Positions 35,105 through 44,259 are shown, counted from the first letter of the stretch. The stretch: DNA of 64,000 nt from Streptomonospora nanhaiensis (GCF_026642255.1 NZ_CP113264.1:7068001-7132000); one strand, 5' to 3'. Numbers and translations: made by a program. Notes: generated by a model not told the origin, from the letters alone.

Positions 35105-35932
35105 CTAGTCGGGCGAGAAGGTCGGCTCGTCGGCGGACTCGGCGGGCGCCGAGCGCAGGACGTGCCGGGCGGCCTGGAACAGGCCGGGGGACGGGGCCGG
35201 GGCCCCGTGCGCGGTCAGGTAGCCCGCGACGAGTGCGCCGCCGGCTGTGCCCGCCCCACCGGGGACGGAGGGCGCGGCGGCCGTGGCGGAGGCCGACGGG
35301 GCGTCGTGCCCGACGGGTGCGGCGGGCGTCCCGTCGGCACGGTCGGCGTCCTGTCCCGTCCCGGGGACCGGGTGGGCGGACGGGGACGGCGGGTGGGCCT
35401 CGTACACCGGGGGCACGACGTCGTCCTCGACGGCTTCGGCCGTCCTGCCGGGGGCTCCGCCGTCGGACCCGGCTCCGGGCCGCTGCCCGTCCGCCGGGGG
35501 CGTCGGCACGGCCTCCTCCTGGAGGCGCCGCTCCACGGGGACCGTGACCCCGTCGACGGTGTCGCGGACCTGCCGGGCGACGTCGGCTCCCCCGTCCTGC
35601 GCCCCGGGGGCGACCGCCGCGGAGGCGTCGGACACCACCTGCGCGGTGCCCTCCCCGAGCGCGGCGACGGTTCCGGCCAGCGGCGCGCGGAGCGCGGTCG
35701 GCGCGATCGGGGCGTACTCCCCGGTATGCGCCTCGGCGGTGGTTCCGGCCTGGTAGACCAGGGTGGTGGCCAGGGAGTGCTCGTCCGCCCGCGCCGCGTC
35801 GGACGCCGCCGTCCAGGTGGCGACCATGAGGCCGCAGAGGAGGGCGGCGAGCAGCAGCGCGCGCCGGACCGGCGCGGGAAGCACGGCGGTACGGGCGCCG
35901 GAGGCGCTCGTGGAGCCGTGGATTCCAGTCAC
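35105..35932 (-). CDS. Exported Ala/Pro-rich protein of unknown function
   Basis: A 275-residue protein. The GTG at 35932 is favoured because GGAAGG precedes it by 7 bp; a longer frame upstream is Arg-rich and unlikely. A hydrophobic segment ALLLAALLCGLMVATW near residues 28-43 is a signal or anchor helix. The exported part is Ala, Pro and Asp rich without cysteines or known motifs. It is probably an envelope protein and lies in tandem with 33691-34752. Confidence 0.65.
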   Translation of the reverse strand: MTGIHGSTSASGARTAVLPAPVRRALLLAALLCGLMVATWTAASDAARADEHSLATTLVYQAGTTAEAHTGEYAPIAPTALRAPLAGTVAALGEGTAQVVSDASAAVAPGAQDGGADVARQVRDTVDGVTVPVERRLQEEAVPTPPADGQRPGAGSDGGAPGRTAEAVEDDVVPPVYEAHPPSPSAHPVPGTGQDADRADGTPAAPVGHDAPSASATAAAPSVPGGAGTAGGALVAGYLTAHGAPAPSPGLFQAARHVLRSAPAESADEPTFSPD

Positions 35933-36254
35933 CGGGGTTCCTTCCACCGTGGGACTCGGGGGCCGACGCGCGAGGGCGGGCCGGTGCCGGGAGCGGTGCC
36001 GGGGGCGGCACGGTCCGGGCCGTCGTACGCGAGGTCGGCAAGACCTTCGTGCGTCGACTGACCGCGACGTTAGCATGAATTACACGACCGGAGCCCCGAA
36101 TCCACAGGAATTCCCACCCTCCCGAACAGGCTTCTGAGCAGCCAGATGTGGCAAACCGGGGAAAAACCAACGACAATTCACACATAACGCCCGAGGAAAA
36201 GCGCGCATTGCCAACAGAGACCGTCCGACCGGCCCTGCGGAGGTTGACGAACAC
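35933..36254. other. Divergent intergenic region, less GC-rich
   Basis: These 322 bp separate the exported protein (minus) from the sensor kinase (plus). The middle (about 36070-36220) is much richer in A and T than the rest and likely carries promoters for both. The kinase ribosome site GGAGG is at 36239. No gene is seen. Confidence 0.4.
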
Positions 36255-37997
36255 ATGACCGAGAGCCCCCAGAGCCACCCCCTGTCCGCCCGGAGCCTGG
36301 ACGACCTGCTGACCGAGGTGCACTCCCTGGACTCCCGCCTGTCCGCCCAGGGGCGGGTGCGCTCGCTGCTCCAGGCGGTCCTCTCCATCGGCGGCGACCT
36401 GGACCTGGCCACCGTCCTGCGCAGGCTCACCGAGGCCGCGGCGCAGCTCGCCGGGGCCCGGTACGCCGGCCTCGGCGTGGTCGACGAGGAGGGCGGGTTC
36501 AGCGAGTTCATCCCGGTCGGCATCAGCAAGGAGCAGGCCGAGCGGATCAACCGGTTCCCGCACGGCCGCGGGGTCCTGGCCGCCCCTCTGCACCGGCGCG
36601 CCGCGCTGCGCCTCGCGGACCTGCGGGACCATCCCGAGTTCGGCGGATTCCCCGAGGGGCACCCGCAGATGGCGAGCTTCCTCGGCGTGCCCATCCAGGT
36701 GCGGGACGAGGTGTTCGGCAACCTGTACCTCACCGAGAAGGCCAACGGCGGGGAGTTCGACGAGGAGGACGAGGCGATGGTCTCCGCCCTGGCCACGGCT
36801 GCCGGGGTCGCCATCGAGAACGCGCGCCTCTACGAGGAGGCGCGGCTGCGCGAGCGGTGGCTGGAGGCCTCCACGGAGATCACCACGCGCCTGCTCTCGG
36901 GGGCCGACACCGAGGAGGTCCTCGCCCACCTGGCAGCCCAGGCCCGGGAGATCGGCGGGGCGGACACGGCCGTGGTGATGCTGCCCGACCCGCGCGCCCG
37001 CGGCCACCTGTTCGCGGAGATCGCGGACGGCCCCATCGCGCAGGAGATCCTGGGGACGCCCGTCGAGATCCACGACTCCGCGTGCGGGGCGGTCTACGAG
37101 ACGGGGGAGGCGAGGGCCGTCCCGGACCTGCGCCAGGCGAACTGCCCGATGCTCACCCACCGCGGCTACGGCCCGGGCCTGCTGGTACCGCTGGGGACCC
37201 CCGGCCACACGCGCGGGGTGCTGCTGCTGGGCAAGCTGTCCGACCGGGCCCCGTTCACCGCGACCATACGCCGCATGCTGCACTCGTTCTCGGTCCAGGC
37301 CGGGGTCGCCCTCGAACTCGCCGAGGCGCGGCGGGACACCGAGCGCCTGGTGGTGCTGGAGGAGCGCGACCGGATCGCCAAGGACCTGCACGACGTGGTG
37401 ATCCAGCGCCTGTTCGCGTCGGCGATGACGCTGATGAGCACGATGCGGCTGATCGCCTCCCCCGAGGTGGAGGAGCGGGTGCGGCGCACCGTCGACGAGC
37501 TCGACGGCACCATCCGGGAGATCCGTTCGACGATCTTCGCGCTGCAGAACCCGCCGAGCCGCCGCGACACCTCGTTGCGCGGGCGCATCCTGAGACTGGC
37601 GGAGAACACCGCCCACAGCCTGGGATGCCACCCGGGGGTGAGCCTGGACGGGCCGATCGACGCGTCCGTGCCGGACGACGTGGGGGAGCACCTGCTGGCG
37701 GTGCTCGGCGAGGGGCTGACCAACGTGGCGAGGCACGCGGGAGCCACGGAGGTCCACGTCTCGGTGGCGGTCGAGGAGGACCCGGCCGCCGGCGGGTCCG
37801 CCGCGCTCACCCTGACGGTGACCGACAACGGCGTCGGCCTGCCCCCGGAGGGGCGGCGGAGCGGGCTGCGCAACCTGGACCAGAGGGCCCGGGCGCTGGG
37901 CGGCGGGTTCACGGCCGAGCGCGGTGAGACCGGTGGGACCGTGCTGGTGTGGAGGGTGCCGGTCCCCGGCGGCGCACTGCCCCCGGAAGAGTTCTGA
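36255..37997 (+). CDS. GAF-domain sensor histidine kinase, DevS/DosS-like
   Basis: A 580-residue soluble kinase with two GAF domains (about 55-195 and 215-355), a HisKA_3 dimerisation domain with phospho-acceptor His379 in KDLHDVVIQRLF, and a C-terminal ATPase domain with GEGLTNVARHAG and TDNGVGLP. This layout is that of DevS/DosS, which sense oxygen, NO or redox state through haem in the first GAF. It faces its likely partner, the NarL-type regulator at 38224-38895, in convergent orientation. Whether haem is bound cannot be read with confidence. Confidence 0.92.
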   Translation: MTESPQSHPLSARSLDDLLTEVHSLDSRLSAQGRVRSLLQAVLSIGGDLDLATVLRRLTEAAAQLAGARYAGLGVVDEEGGFSEFIPVGISKEQAERINRFPHGRGVLAAPLHRRAALRLADLRDHPEFGGFPEGHPQMASFLGVPIQVRDEVFGNLYLTEKANGGEFDEEDEAMVSALATAAGVAIENARLYEEARLRERWLEASTEITTRLLSGADTEEVLAHLAAQAREIGGADTAVVMLPDPRARGHLFAEIADGPIAQEILGTPVEIHDSACGAVYETGEARAVPDLRQANCPMLTHRGYGPGLLVPLGTPGHTRGVLLLGKLSDRAPFTATIRRMLHSFSVQAGVALELAEARRDTERLVVLEERDRIAKDLHDVVIQRLFASAMTLMSTMRLIASPEVEERVRRTVDELDGTIREIRSTIFALQNPPSRRDTSLRGRILRLAENTAHSLGCHPGVSLDGPIDASVPDDVGEHLLAVLGEGLTNVARHAGATEVHVSVAVEEDPAAGGSAALTLTVTDNGVGLPPEGRRSGLRNLDQRARALGGGFTAERGETGGTVLVWRVPVPGGALPPEEF

Positions 37998-38018
37998 CCC
38001 GTCCCGGGGCCCGGGGGC

Positions 38019-38039
38019 GCCGCCCCGGTCCGGGGCGGC
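38019..38039 (+). terminator. Hairpin after the sensor kinase
   Basis: GCCGCCCC and GGGGCGGC form a perfect 8-bp stem with a 5-nt loop, 22 bp after the kinase stop codon and before the MITE-like element. Confidence 0.5.
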
Positions 38040-38060
38040 ACGGGCCGCCGCGGGGCCGCC

Positions 38061-38227
38061 CTAGGGCGTGTTCCGCGGACACTCGCCCTGCTGCGCGTCG
38101 CCCCGGCACGCCCCTCGCGGCGTTCTCATCTGTCGACAGGACCCCACCCTGACTCCTTCTTCGGCCTTGCGATGAACGCACCGGATGCGCCGCTCGCGAC
38201 GGACAGCATCCACGGAACACGCCCTAG
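38061..38227. mobile_element. 167-bp MITE-like element with 15-bp terminal inverted repeats
   Basis: CTAGGGCGTGTTCCG (38061-38075) and CGGAACACGCCCTAG (38213-38227) are perfect inverted copies bounding 167 bp with no coding capacity. The outermost CTAG on each side reads as a 4-bp target duplication, as made by IS5-group elements (YTAR target), leaving GGCGTGTTCCG as the terminal repeat. Weak similarity continues a few bases inward. The right CTAG supplies the stop codon of the response regulator gene. No transposase is nearby, so it would move only in trans. Confidence 0.75.
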
Positions 38228-38895
38228 TAGCGCCGGCCCCTCAGCTCGGCGACGAGGACGGCGGCCTGGGTGCGGCGCTTCAGGTCCAGCTTGGAGAGCA
38301 GGGCGGACACGTAGTTCTTGACGGTCTTCTCGGCGAGGTACAGGCGCTCGCCGATCTGCCGGTTGGTCATGCCCTCGCCGATGAGGTCGAGGATCTGCCG
38401 CTCCTGCGGGGTGAGCTCGGCCAGGGGGTCCGGCTCCGCCTGGGCCCCGCGCAGCCGTTCGAGCATCGCGCCGGTGCTGCCGGAGTCCAGCAGCGAGCCG
38501 CCCGAGGCGACGGTGCGCACGGCCCCGACCAGGTCCGCGCCGTGGATCTGCTTGAGGACGTATCCCGCCGCCCCGGCCATGACCGCGTCGTACAGGGCGT
38601 CCTCGTCCGCGAACGAGGTCAGCATCAGACAGGCGATCTCCGGGTGGTCCGACCGGATCTCGCGGCAGACCTGCACGCCCGATCCGCCGGGGAGCCGCAC
38701 ATCGAGGACCGCGACGTCGGGGACGACGACCGGGATGCGGGCCAGCGCCTGCTCGGCGGTTCCGGCCTCGCCGACGACGGACATGTCCTCCTCGGTCTCC
38801 AGGAGGGCGGCGACGCCGCGGCGGACCACCTCGTGGTCGTCCACCAGGAACACCCTGATCCGCTTCCGAGCACCCTCGGTTCCACCGCCCGTCAT
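38224..38895 (-). CDS. NarL/LuxR-family response regulator, DevR/DosR-like
   Basis: A 223-residue regulator. The receiver domain (residues 13-130) has FLVDDHE and the phospho-acceptor Asp65 in VAVLDVRLPGG. The C-terminal LuxR helix-turn-helix (about 155-215) has LTPQERQILDLIGEGMTNRQ and LAEKTVKNYVSALLSKL. The ATG at 38895 is chosen, and GGGATGGG lies upstream. Its last codons and stop lie in the target duplication of the MITE-like element, so the insertion left the protein intact. It is likely phosphorylated by the kinase at 36255-37997. Confidence 0.92.
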   Translation of the reverse strand: MTGGGTEGARKRIRVFLVDDHEVVRRGVAALLETEEDMSVVGEAGTAEQALARIPVVVPDVAVLDVRLPGGSGVQVCREIRSDHPEIACLMLTSFADEDALYDAVMAGAAGYVLKQIHGADLVGAVRTVASGGSLLDSGSTGAMLERLRGAQAEPDPLAELTPQERQILDLIGEGMTNRQIGERLYLAEKTVKNYVSALLSKLDLKRRTQAAVLVAELRGRRY

Positions 38896-38998
38896 CGACC
38901 CATCCCCATCCCTGCGCCACCGTTCGTCGGACACCGCTCCGAGGAAGACGGTAATACCTGAGGGGACCCTCGCGCGGGCCCTTAGGCACTGAACTCCC

Positions 38999-39014
38999 CG
39001 GGCAAAGGTCCCGG
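38999..39014 (-). promoter_or_regulatory. DosR-box-like site upstream of the response regulator
   Basis: On the minus strand CCGGGACCTTTGCCCG resembles the DosR consensus GGGACTWWAGTCCC at about 10 of 14 positions. It is 104 bp before the regulator start codon and could mediate autoregulation. Confidence 0.35.
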
Positions 39015-39147
39015 AAAGGGATATTTCATCCTGCTCGTGGAGCAAAGCACCTGTTCAAGGCCGGTGCGCCTGCGGCCGCGGAGATTCGGCGACATGTTGG
39101 CCGCCGCGTCCCCGCGGCCCGCTCCCGGGACCGTTCCGGGCGCGCGC

Positions 39148-40662
39148 TCACGGCCTCCGGCCGGCCCAGGGCCGGGCGAGCTCGAACGCGCGGCAGGCGG
39201 CCAGCACGCGGGCGTCGGCGTGGCGGGGTCCGACCACCTGGAGCCCCACCGGCAGCCCTGCCCCCGTGAACCCGCACGGCACGCTCGCGGCGGGCTGCTG
39301 CGTCATGTTGAACGGGTAGCTGAACCCCGCCCAGGACGTCCACCGCTCCCCCGCCAGGTGCGGCGGCGACTCCAGGCCGGCCTCGAACGCCGCGATCGGC
39401 GTGGCCGGCGTGATCAGGAGGTCGTAGGAGGTGTGGAAGCGCCCCATCCGCGCGCCCATCTCCATGCGCAGCGCCATCGCGGTGAGGTAGTCCTGCGCCG
39501 AGTAGGTCAGGCCCTCCTCGATGATGCCGCGCAGCCCCGGGTCGAGGAGGTCGCGCTGCCGTTCGGTGAGCTTCTCCGTGGCCTTCGCGGCCCCCGAGTA
39601 CCAGAGCACGTGGAACTCGTCCAGGGACCCGGGGAGGCCGGGGTCGGCCTCCTCCACCCGGGCGCCCAGCGACTCGAACACCGCGGCGGCGCCGGCGACC
39701 GCCCGCGCCACCTCGGGGTCCACGTCCAGTCCGCCCAGGGTGGGGCTGTACGCGATCCTCATGCCCCGCACCAGCTCCCCGGGGTCGGTGCTGCGGCGCA
39801 CGTCGCCCAGGCCGGGCTCCGGGGTCGGCATCGCCATCCAGTCGCGCGCGTCGAAGCCGGACACGACCTCCAGCATCAGCGCCGTGTCGCCCACCGTGCG
39901 GGCCATCGGGCCCGTGTGGGCGAGCGACCCGAACGGGCTGGCCGGGTAGTGGGGGACCAGCCCCCAGGTGGGCTTGATGCCGCAGATCCCGCTGAAGCTC
40001 GCCGGGATGCGGATCGAACCGCCCCCGTCCGTGCCGGTGGCCAGCGGCCCCATCCCCGCCGCGACGGCGGCGGCGGAACCGCCGCTGGAGCCGCCCGGGG
40101 TGGTGGACAGGTCCCACGGGTTGCGGGTGACCCCGGCGAGGGGGCTGTCGGTGACGCCCTTCCAGGCGAGTTCGGGGGTGGTCGTCTTGCCGACGAACAC
40201 GGCCCCGTTCTCACGCAGGCGCGCGACCACCGGGGAGTCCTCCTCCCACGGCCCGTCCTGGGGACTGGTGACCGACCCCTTGAGCGTGGGCCAGCCCCGG
40301 GTGAGGTGGATGTCCTTGACCGACGTGGGCACGCCGTCCAGCGCCCCGTCCGGCCGTCCGCGGCGCCACCGCTCCGCGGACGCGGCGGCGGCCTCGCGCG
40401 CCTCCTCCGGCCTGACGAGGCAGAACGCGTTGAGGGCCGGGTTGTCCCGCTCGATGCGCTCCAGGACGGCGTCGACGGCCTCCACCGGGGAGAGCTCTCC
40501 GGCGGCGTAGGCCGCGAGGAGCTGTTCGGCGGACAGGTCGGCCGGGGACGGGGAGCCGCCGCGCGCGGCGGCCGGCCCGGGGGCGTGCGAGGCCCCTCCC
40601 CCCGGAGCCCCGGATTCCGCTCCAGCGTCGTCGGTCTCGGCCCGGTCGGAACGGATCGTCAC
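39148..40662 (-). CDS. Amidase (amidase signature family)
   Basis: A 504-residue hydrolase. I choose the GTG at 40662 because GGGAGG sits 5 bp before it; an ATG at 40680 would put that site inside the gene. The Ser-cisSer-Lys triad is visible: Lys in PTSVKDIHL, Ser in [16 protein letters not shown], and the nucleophile in [11 protein letters not shown]. It lies about 30 bp after the 2-hydroxyacid dehydrogenase and is probably co-transcribed. Residues 1-45 are a variable Gly/Ala-rich segment. The substrate is an unknown amide; the GntR-box regulon suggests a catabolic role. Confidence 0.92.
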   Translation of the reverse strand: MTIRSDRAETDDAGAESGAPGGGASHAPGPAAARGGSPSPADLSAEQLLAAYAAGELSPVEAVDAVLERIERDNPALNAFCLVRPEEAREAAAASAERWRRGRPDGALDGVPTSVKDIHLTRGWPTLKGSVTSPQDGPWEEDSPVVARLRENGAVFVGKTTTPELAWKGVTDSPLAGVTRNPWDLSTTPGGSSGGSAAAVAAGMGPLATGTDGGGSIRIPASFSGICGIKPTWGLVPHYPASPFGSLAHTGPMARTVGDTALMLEVVSGFDARDWMAMPTPEPGLGDVRRSTDPGELVRGMRIAYSPTLGGLDVDPEVARAVAGAAAVFESLGARVEEADPGLPGSLDEFHVLWYSGAAKATEKLTERQRDLLDPGLRGIIEEGLTYSAQDYLTAMALRMEMGARMGRFHTSYDLLITPATPIAAFEAGLESPPHLAGERWTSWAGFSYPFNMTQQPAASVPCGFTGAGLPVGLQVVGPRHADARVLAACRAFELARPWAGRRP

Positions 40663-40692
40663 TTCAGCCTCCCAAGTCACACCACATGCGGG

Positions 40693-41718
40693 TCAGCCGG
40701 GCACGTAGCCACGGCTCTTGTCGACGACGTTGAGCAGCTCTCGTCCGTCGAGGTAGCGGTCGAGGTTGTCGAGGAACAGGTCCATGAGGTCGTCGCGCCA
40801 GCCGACGACGTCACCGGACATGTGCGGCGAGACGACCGAGCCGGGCAGTCCCCAGAGCGGGGAGACCGCCTTGAGCGGTTCGCGCCGGAACACGTCCAGC
40901 GCGGCTCCGGCGATGACCCCGGCGTCGAGGGCCGCGGCGAGGTCGGACTCCACCACGATGGGGCCGCGCGCCACGTTGAGCAGTCGGGCCGAGGGCTTCA
41001 TCAGCTCCAGGAAGCGCCGGTCGACCAGGTCCCGGGTGGCGTCGGTGAGCGGCGCCGCGATCACCACGTAGTCGGCGCGGGGCAGCTCGCCCAGGAGGGT
41101 GGGGCCGCCGTCCGCGCCGCTCTCGGCCAGGCTGGACTCGACGACGGCGCCGAAGTCGGGATCGCCCTCGCGGGCGCGGCTGCCGGAGGCGCGCACCTCC
41201 ATGCCGACCGCCGAGAGCTTGCGGGCGATGCGGCGGCCGATCGGGCCGGTGCCGACCACGAGGGCGCGGCTGCCCGACACGCGCTCGGTCTCGCGGTGCT
41301 CCCAGCGGTGCTCGCGCTGGAGGTCCCAGGTCCGGTGGAAGTCCTTGGCGAAGGCGATCACCTGGCCGAGCACGTACTCGGCGATGTGCTCGTCGAAGAT
41401 CCCGCGCGAGTTCGTGACCACGACGCCGCTGTCGACCAGGCCGGGGAACATCAGGTTGTCCACGCCGGTGGTCGCGGCGTGGACCCACTCCAGGGAGTCG
41501 GCCCCGGCCCAGGCGGAGGCGAGTGCCTCCGTGAACAGGTCCCACACGAGCAGCGCCCGCGTTCCGGGCAGCTTGGCCGGGAGCTCCTCGGCGGTGGCGT
41601 AGTCGACCCCCTCCAGGCGCGGGTCGCCGTCCACCCGTGCGTGTCCGGGCGGCAGGACGCCCCCGTGCAGGACGAGGAGCCTCGGTCGGTGGGGCGCGGA
41701 AGGGACGGAACTGTTCAC
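40693..41718 (-). CDS. D-isomer-specific 2-hydroxyacid dehydrogenase family protein
   Basis: A 341-residue NAD(P)-dependent dehydrogenase. The nucleotide motif VVGTGPIGRRIARKL is near residue 155, the catalytic Arg is in LLNVARGPIV, and the active-site His is in VVSPHMSGD. Length and order fit the family (glyoxylate/hydroxypyruvate reductase type). The start is GTG at 41718 with GGAGAG upstream. The GntR-type palindrome at 41813 lies 95 bp upstream. It heads the minus-strand operon with the amidase; the substrate is unknown. Confidence 0.9.
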   Translation of the reverse strand: MNSSVPSAPHRPRLLVLHGGVLPPGHARVDGDPRLEGVDYATAEELPAKLPGTRALLVWDLFTEALASAWAGADSLEWVHAATTGVDNLMFPGLVDSGVVVTNSRGIFDEHIAEYVLGQVIAFAKDFHRTWDLQREHRWEHRETERVSGSRALVVGTGPIGRRIARKLSAVGMEVRASGSRAREGDPDFGAVVESSLAESGADGGPTLLGELPRADYVVIAAPLTDATRDLVDRRFLELMKPSARLLNVARGPIVVESDLAAALDAGVIAGAALDVFRREPLKAVSPLWGLPGSVVSPHMSGDVVGWRDDLMDLFLDNLDRYLDGRELLNVVDKSRGYVPG

Positions 41719-41812
41719 GGGCGTGCGCTCTCCGGTCGGCGGCGATGGTTCAGAGAGGTCTTCTGCGGTGGGGAGGATCGCCCTGCACGGGAAACGCTAG
41801 GGAGCTGACATA

Positions 41813-41828
41813 GGATTGTCAACAATCC
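41813..41828. promoter_or_regulatory. GntR/FCD-type operator, box 1
   Basis: GGATTGTCAACAATCC is a perfect palindrome upstream of the hydroxyacid dehydrogenase operon. Boxes 2 and 3 share the core GATTGTCRACAATC. FCD-subfamily GntR regulators often bind TTGT-N2-ACAA, and such a regulator is encoded at 44260. Confidence 0.75.
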
Positions 41829-41938
41829 ACAAAGCGGTCGTTCCCACCGGATACCGGCCTCTCTCACATCACATCCGACCAGGCATGCCCCATCCGCACC
41901 AGTCGGGTCTATTGCCGCGCCGGTCTTGTTGATCGTAA

Positions 41939-41952
41939 GATTGTCGACAATC
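41939..41952. promoter_or_regulatory. GntR/FCD-type operator, box 2
   Basis: GATTGTCGACAATC, a perfect palindrome 75 bp upstream of the DUF3830 gene and 110 bp from box 1. The two boxes serve the divergent promoters of this 309-bp gap. Confidence 0.75.
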
Positions 41953-42027
41953 AACAGTCCTGTTGTCCGGAGTGTTCCAGCCGGTCCCCGGCCGAAGGTC
42001 CGGGCAGACGCCGAAGGGACTCACCCA

Positions 42028-42522
42028 TTGCCCAGGTACATGACCGTCACCCTGCCCGCCCGCGGGGTCTCCTGCGTGGCCGAGCTCCTCGACGAGGACG
42101 CGCCGCGCACCTGCGAGGCCGTGTGGAACGCCCTCCCCCAGGGAGACGCCGTCCAGCACGCCAAGTACGCGCGCAACGAGGTCTACACGATGGTGCCGAG
42201 GTTCGCCGAGGTCGAGCCCGGCCAGGAGAACCCCACCGTCACCCCGATCCCCGGCGACATCGTCTACTTCTCCTTCGACGGCGGCATGCTCGACCGCGCG
42301 TTCAAGGAGGACAAGGGGATCGGCGACCTGCCCGGCGTCATCGACCTCGCCCTGTTCTACGGCCGCAACAACCTCCTGCTCAACGGCGACGTCGGCTGGG
42401 TGCCCGGCAACGTGTTCGCCACCGTCGTCGAGAACCTGCCCGCCATGGCCGAGGCCTGCAACGACGTCTGGCGCTCCGGAAGCGTCGGCGAACGGCTCCT
42501 GTACGAACGACTGGAGCGCTGA
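42028..42522 (+). CDS. DUF3830 family protein (cyclophilin-like fold)
   Basis: A 164-residue protein. The TTG at 42028 is the best start: AAGGGA lies 9 bp upstream and family members begin M-x-R-Y. An ATG at 42040 is the alternative. VSCVAELLDEDAPRTCEAVWNALP is the family N-terminal block, followed by IPGDIVYFSFDGG and DLALFYGRNN. DUF3830 proteins have a cyclophilin-like barrel and no proven reaction; they often sit with amidase and racemase-family genes. It is first in the plus-strand operon that leads to the GntR regulator. Confidence 0.88.
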   Translation: MPRYMTVTLPARGVSCVAELLDEDAPRTCEAVWNALPQGDAVQHAKYARNEVYTMVPRFAEVEPGQENPTVTPIPGDIVYFSFDGGMLDRAFKEDKGIGDLPGVIDLALFYGRNNLLLNGDVGWVPGNVFATVVENLPAMAEACNDVWRSGSVGERLLYERLER

Positions 42523-42611
42523 GCGCCCCGCGGGGCCGCACGGCCCCCCGTCCCGGCGCGACCCGCGCATCCGAGAAGACACGACAACACATCCCGGGAG
42601 GTGAGTGACCG

Positions 42612-43412
42612 ATGCGTACCGAGGGGAACCACACGAGCGGCACCGGCGCGGAGCACGGCGTCGTCGAACTGGCCGCGACCACGCGGACGCCATGGCAGTC
42701 GGGGGTCGGCGTCATCGCGCCCTACGACTTCGCGCTCGACCGCGAACTGTGGCGCTGGACGCCGGACGACGTCTCACTGCACGTCACACGGCTGCCGTAC
42801 GTCCACGTGCCCGTGACGGTCGACCAGGCCGCGGCCCTGTCCCGCGAGGAAAACGTCGACCCGGCCGTCAGGGCCCTGCTCGCCCCCGAACCGCTGGCCA
42901 TCGGCTACGCCTGCGCCTCCGGGAGCTTCGTGCACGGGGCCGAGGGGCAGCGGCGCCTCCACCGGACCATGGTGGACGCCGGGGCGCCCGCCGCCGTCAC
43001 CACCTCCGGGGCCCTCATCCAGGCCCTCGACGCGCTCGGGGCCGACCGGATCGCCGTCGTCACGCCCTACGTGGACAGCGTGACCGACCGGCTCCTGGCC
43101 TACCTCGCCGAGCACTCGGTCGGGGTGACCTCCAGCATCGGCCTCGGCCTGCTCAGCCACATCTGGAGGGTCACCTACGAGGAGGTGTCCCAGGCGGTGC
43201 ACGCGGTGGACCGCCCCGACGCCCAGGCGGTCTTCATCAGCTGCACCAACGTGCTCACCTACGACATCATCGCGCCGCTCGAACGCGAGCTCGGCAAACC
43301 GGTGATCGCCGCCAACCAGGTGACCATGTGGGCGGTGATGAAGGCCGCGAACCGGCAGGCCGTGGCCCGGGGACAGAGCCTGATCGACGTGGCCGCGCCG
43401 AGCGCGGCATGA
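42612..43412 (+). CDS. Asp/Glu racemase superfamily protein (maleate isomerase/arylmalonate decarboxylase type), copy 1
   Basis: A 266-residue protein of the maleate cis-trans isomerase group. Both catalytic cysteines are present: GYACASGSFVHG near residue 98 and FISCTNVLTYD near residue 210. The closing AANQVTMWAVMKAAN is typical of the group. A ribosome site GGGAGGTGAG is upstream. It is the second gene of the operon, 89 bp after DUF3830 and 34 bp before its paralogue. It may isomerise or racemise a dicarboxylate intermediate. Confidence 0.87.
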   Translation: MRTEGNHTSGTGAEHGVVELAATTRTPWQSGVGVIAPYDFALDRELWRWTPDDVSLHVTRLPYVHVPVTVDQAAALSREENVDPAVRALLAPEPLAIGYACASGSFVHGAEGQRRLHRTMVDAGAPAAVTTSGALIQALDALGADRIAVVTPYVDSVTDRLLAYLAEHSVGVTSSIGLGLLSHIWRVTYEEVSQAVHAVDRPDAQAVFISCTNVLTYDIIAPLERELGKPVIAANQVTMWAVMKAANRQAVARGQSLIDVAAPSAA

Positions 43413-43446
43413 CACGCCCGGGCCGACCGCACAGGAAGGAGAGCCC

Positions 43447-44199
43447 ATGACACGCGTCGGATTCCTCTATCCCGGATTCAGCGCCGAGGACGACTACAAG
43501 GCCTTCGAGGAGCTGCTCGGAGGGGACGTCGAGCTGCCGCTGGTGCACACCCTCATGCGTGAGGACGCGCACCGCGTGGACGCCCTGCTCGACGTCGGCG
43601 GCGAGGACGTGCTCGCCGAGGGCGCCCGCGAACTGGCCGCGATGGAGGTGGACTCCGCGGTGTGGGCGTGCACGAGCGGGAGCTTCGTCTTCGGCTGGGA
43701 GGGCGCCGGGAAGCAGGTCGAGGGGGTGCGCCGGGCCGCCGGGGTGCCGTCCTCGAGCACGTCCTTCGCGTTCGTGCACGCCCTGAGCCAGCTGCGGATC
43801 TCCAGGGTGGCGATCGCCGCCACCTACCCCGACGACGTCGCCCAGCGGTTCGTGGAGTTCCTCACGGAGGCCGGGGTGACGGTGCTCTCCCTGGCCAGCC
43901 ACGGCATCGCGACCGCCGCGGAGGTCGGCCGGCTGGGCCCGGACGACGCCGTGGACTTCGTCATCTCCAACGACCACACGCGGGCCGACGCCGTCCTGGT
44001 GCCGGACACCGCCCTGCACAGCGCCCACCTCATCGAGCCCATGGAGGCGCTGCTCGGCAAGACCGTGCTCACCGCCAACCAGGTGAGCGTGTGGGAGGGG
44101 CTCCGGCTCGCCGGGGCGGACACCGTGCGGCCGAGCGGGCCCGGAACCCTGTTCCGGGTGGGCGCCGGTGCGGTCAGGAGCGCCCTGCCGGCCCGTTAG
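43447..44199 (+). CDS. Asp/Glu racemase superfamily protein, copy 2, one catalytic Cys replaced
   Basis: A 250-residue paralogue of 42612-43412. The first Cys is kept in WACTSGSFVFG, but the second site reads FVISNDHTRAD, with Asn where the Cys is expected. The closing TANQVSVWEGLRLAG is conserved. GGAAGGAG precedes the ATG. A one-Cys enzyme cannot act as a standard two-base racemase, so it may catalyse another reaction or form a heteromer with copy 1. Confidence 0.87.
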   Translation: MTRVGFLYPGFSAEDDYKAFEELLGGDVELPLVHTLMREDAHRVDALLDVGGEDVLAEGARELAAMEVDSAVWACTSGSFVFGWEGAGKQVEGVRRAAGVPSSSTSFAFVHALSQLRISRVAIAATYPDDVAQRFVEFLTEAGVTVLSLASHGIATAAEVGRLGPDDAVDFVISNDHTRADAVLVPDTALHSAHLIEPMEALLGKTVLTANQVSVWEGLRLAGADTVRPSGPGTLFRVGAGAVRSALPAR

Positions 44200-44259
44200 C
44201 CTCGACCTCGTCGCCCGACAACATCCCCTGTGTCCCGTTTCTCGAGAGGAGGGCGGACC

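Noticed and set aside
34923-37757. A 944-codon minus-strand frame across the sensor kinase
   Set aside because: It is antisense to the kinase, with repetitive Gly/Arg/His composition and no domain; the kinase frame is well supported.
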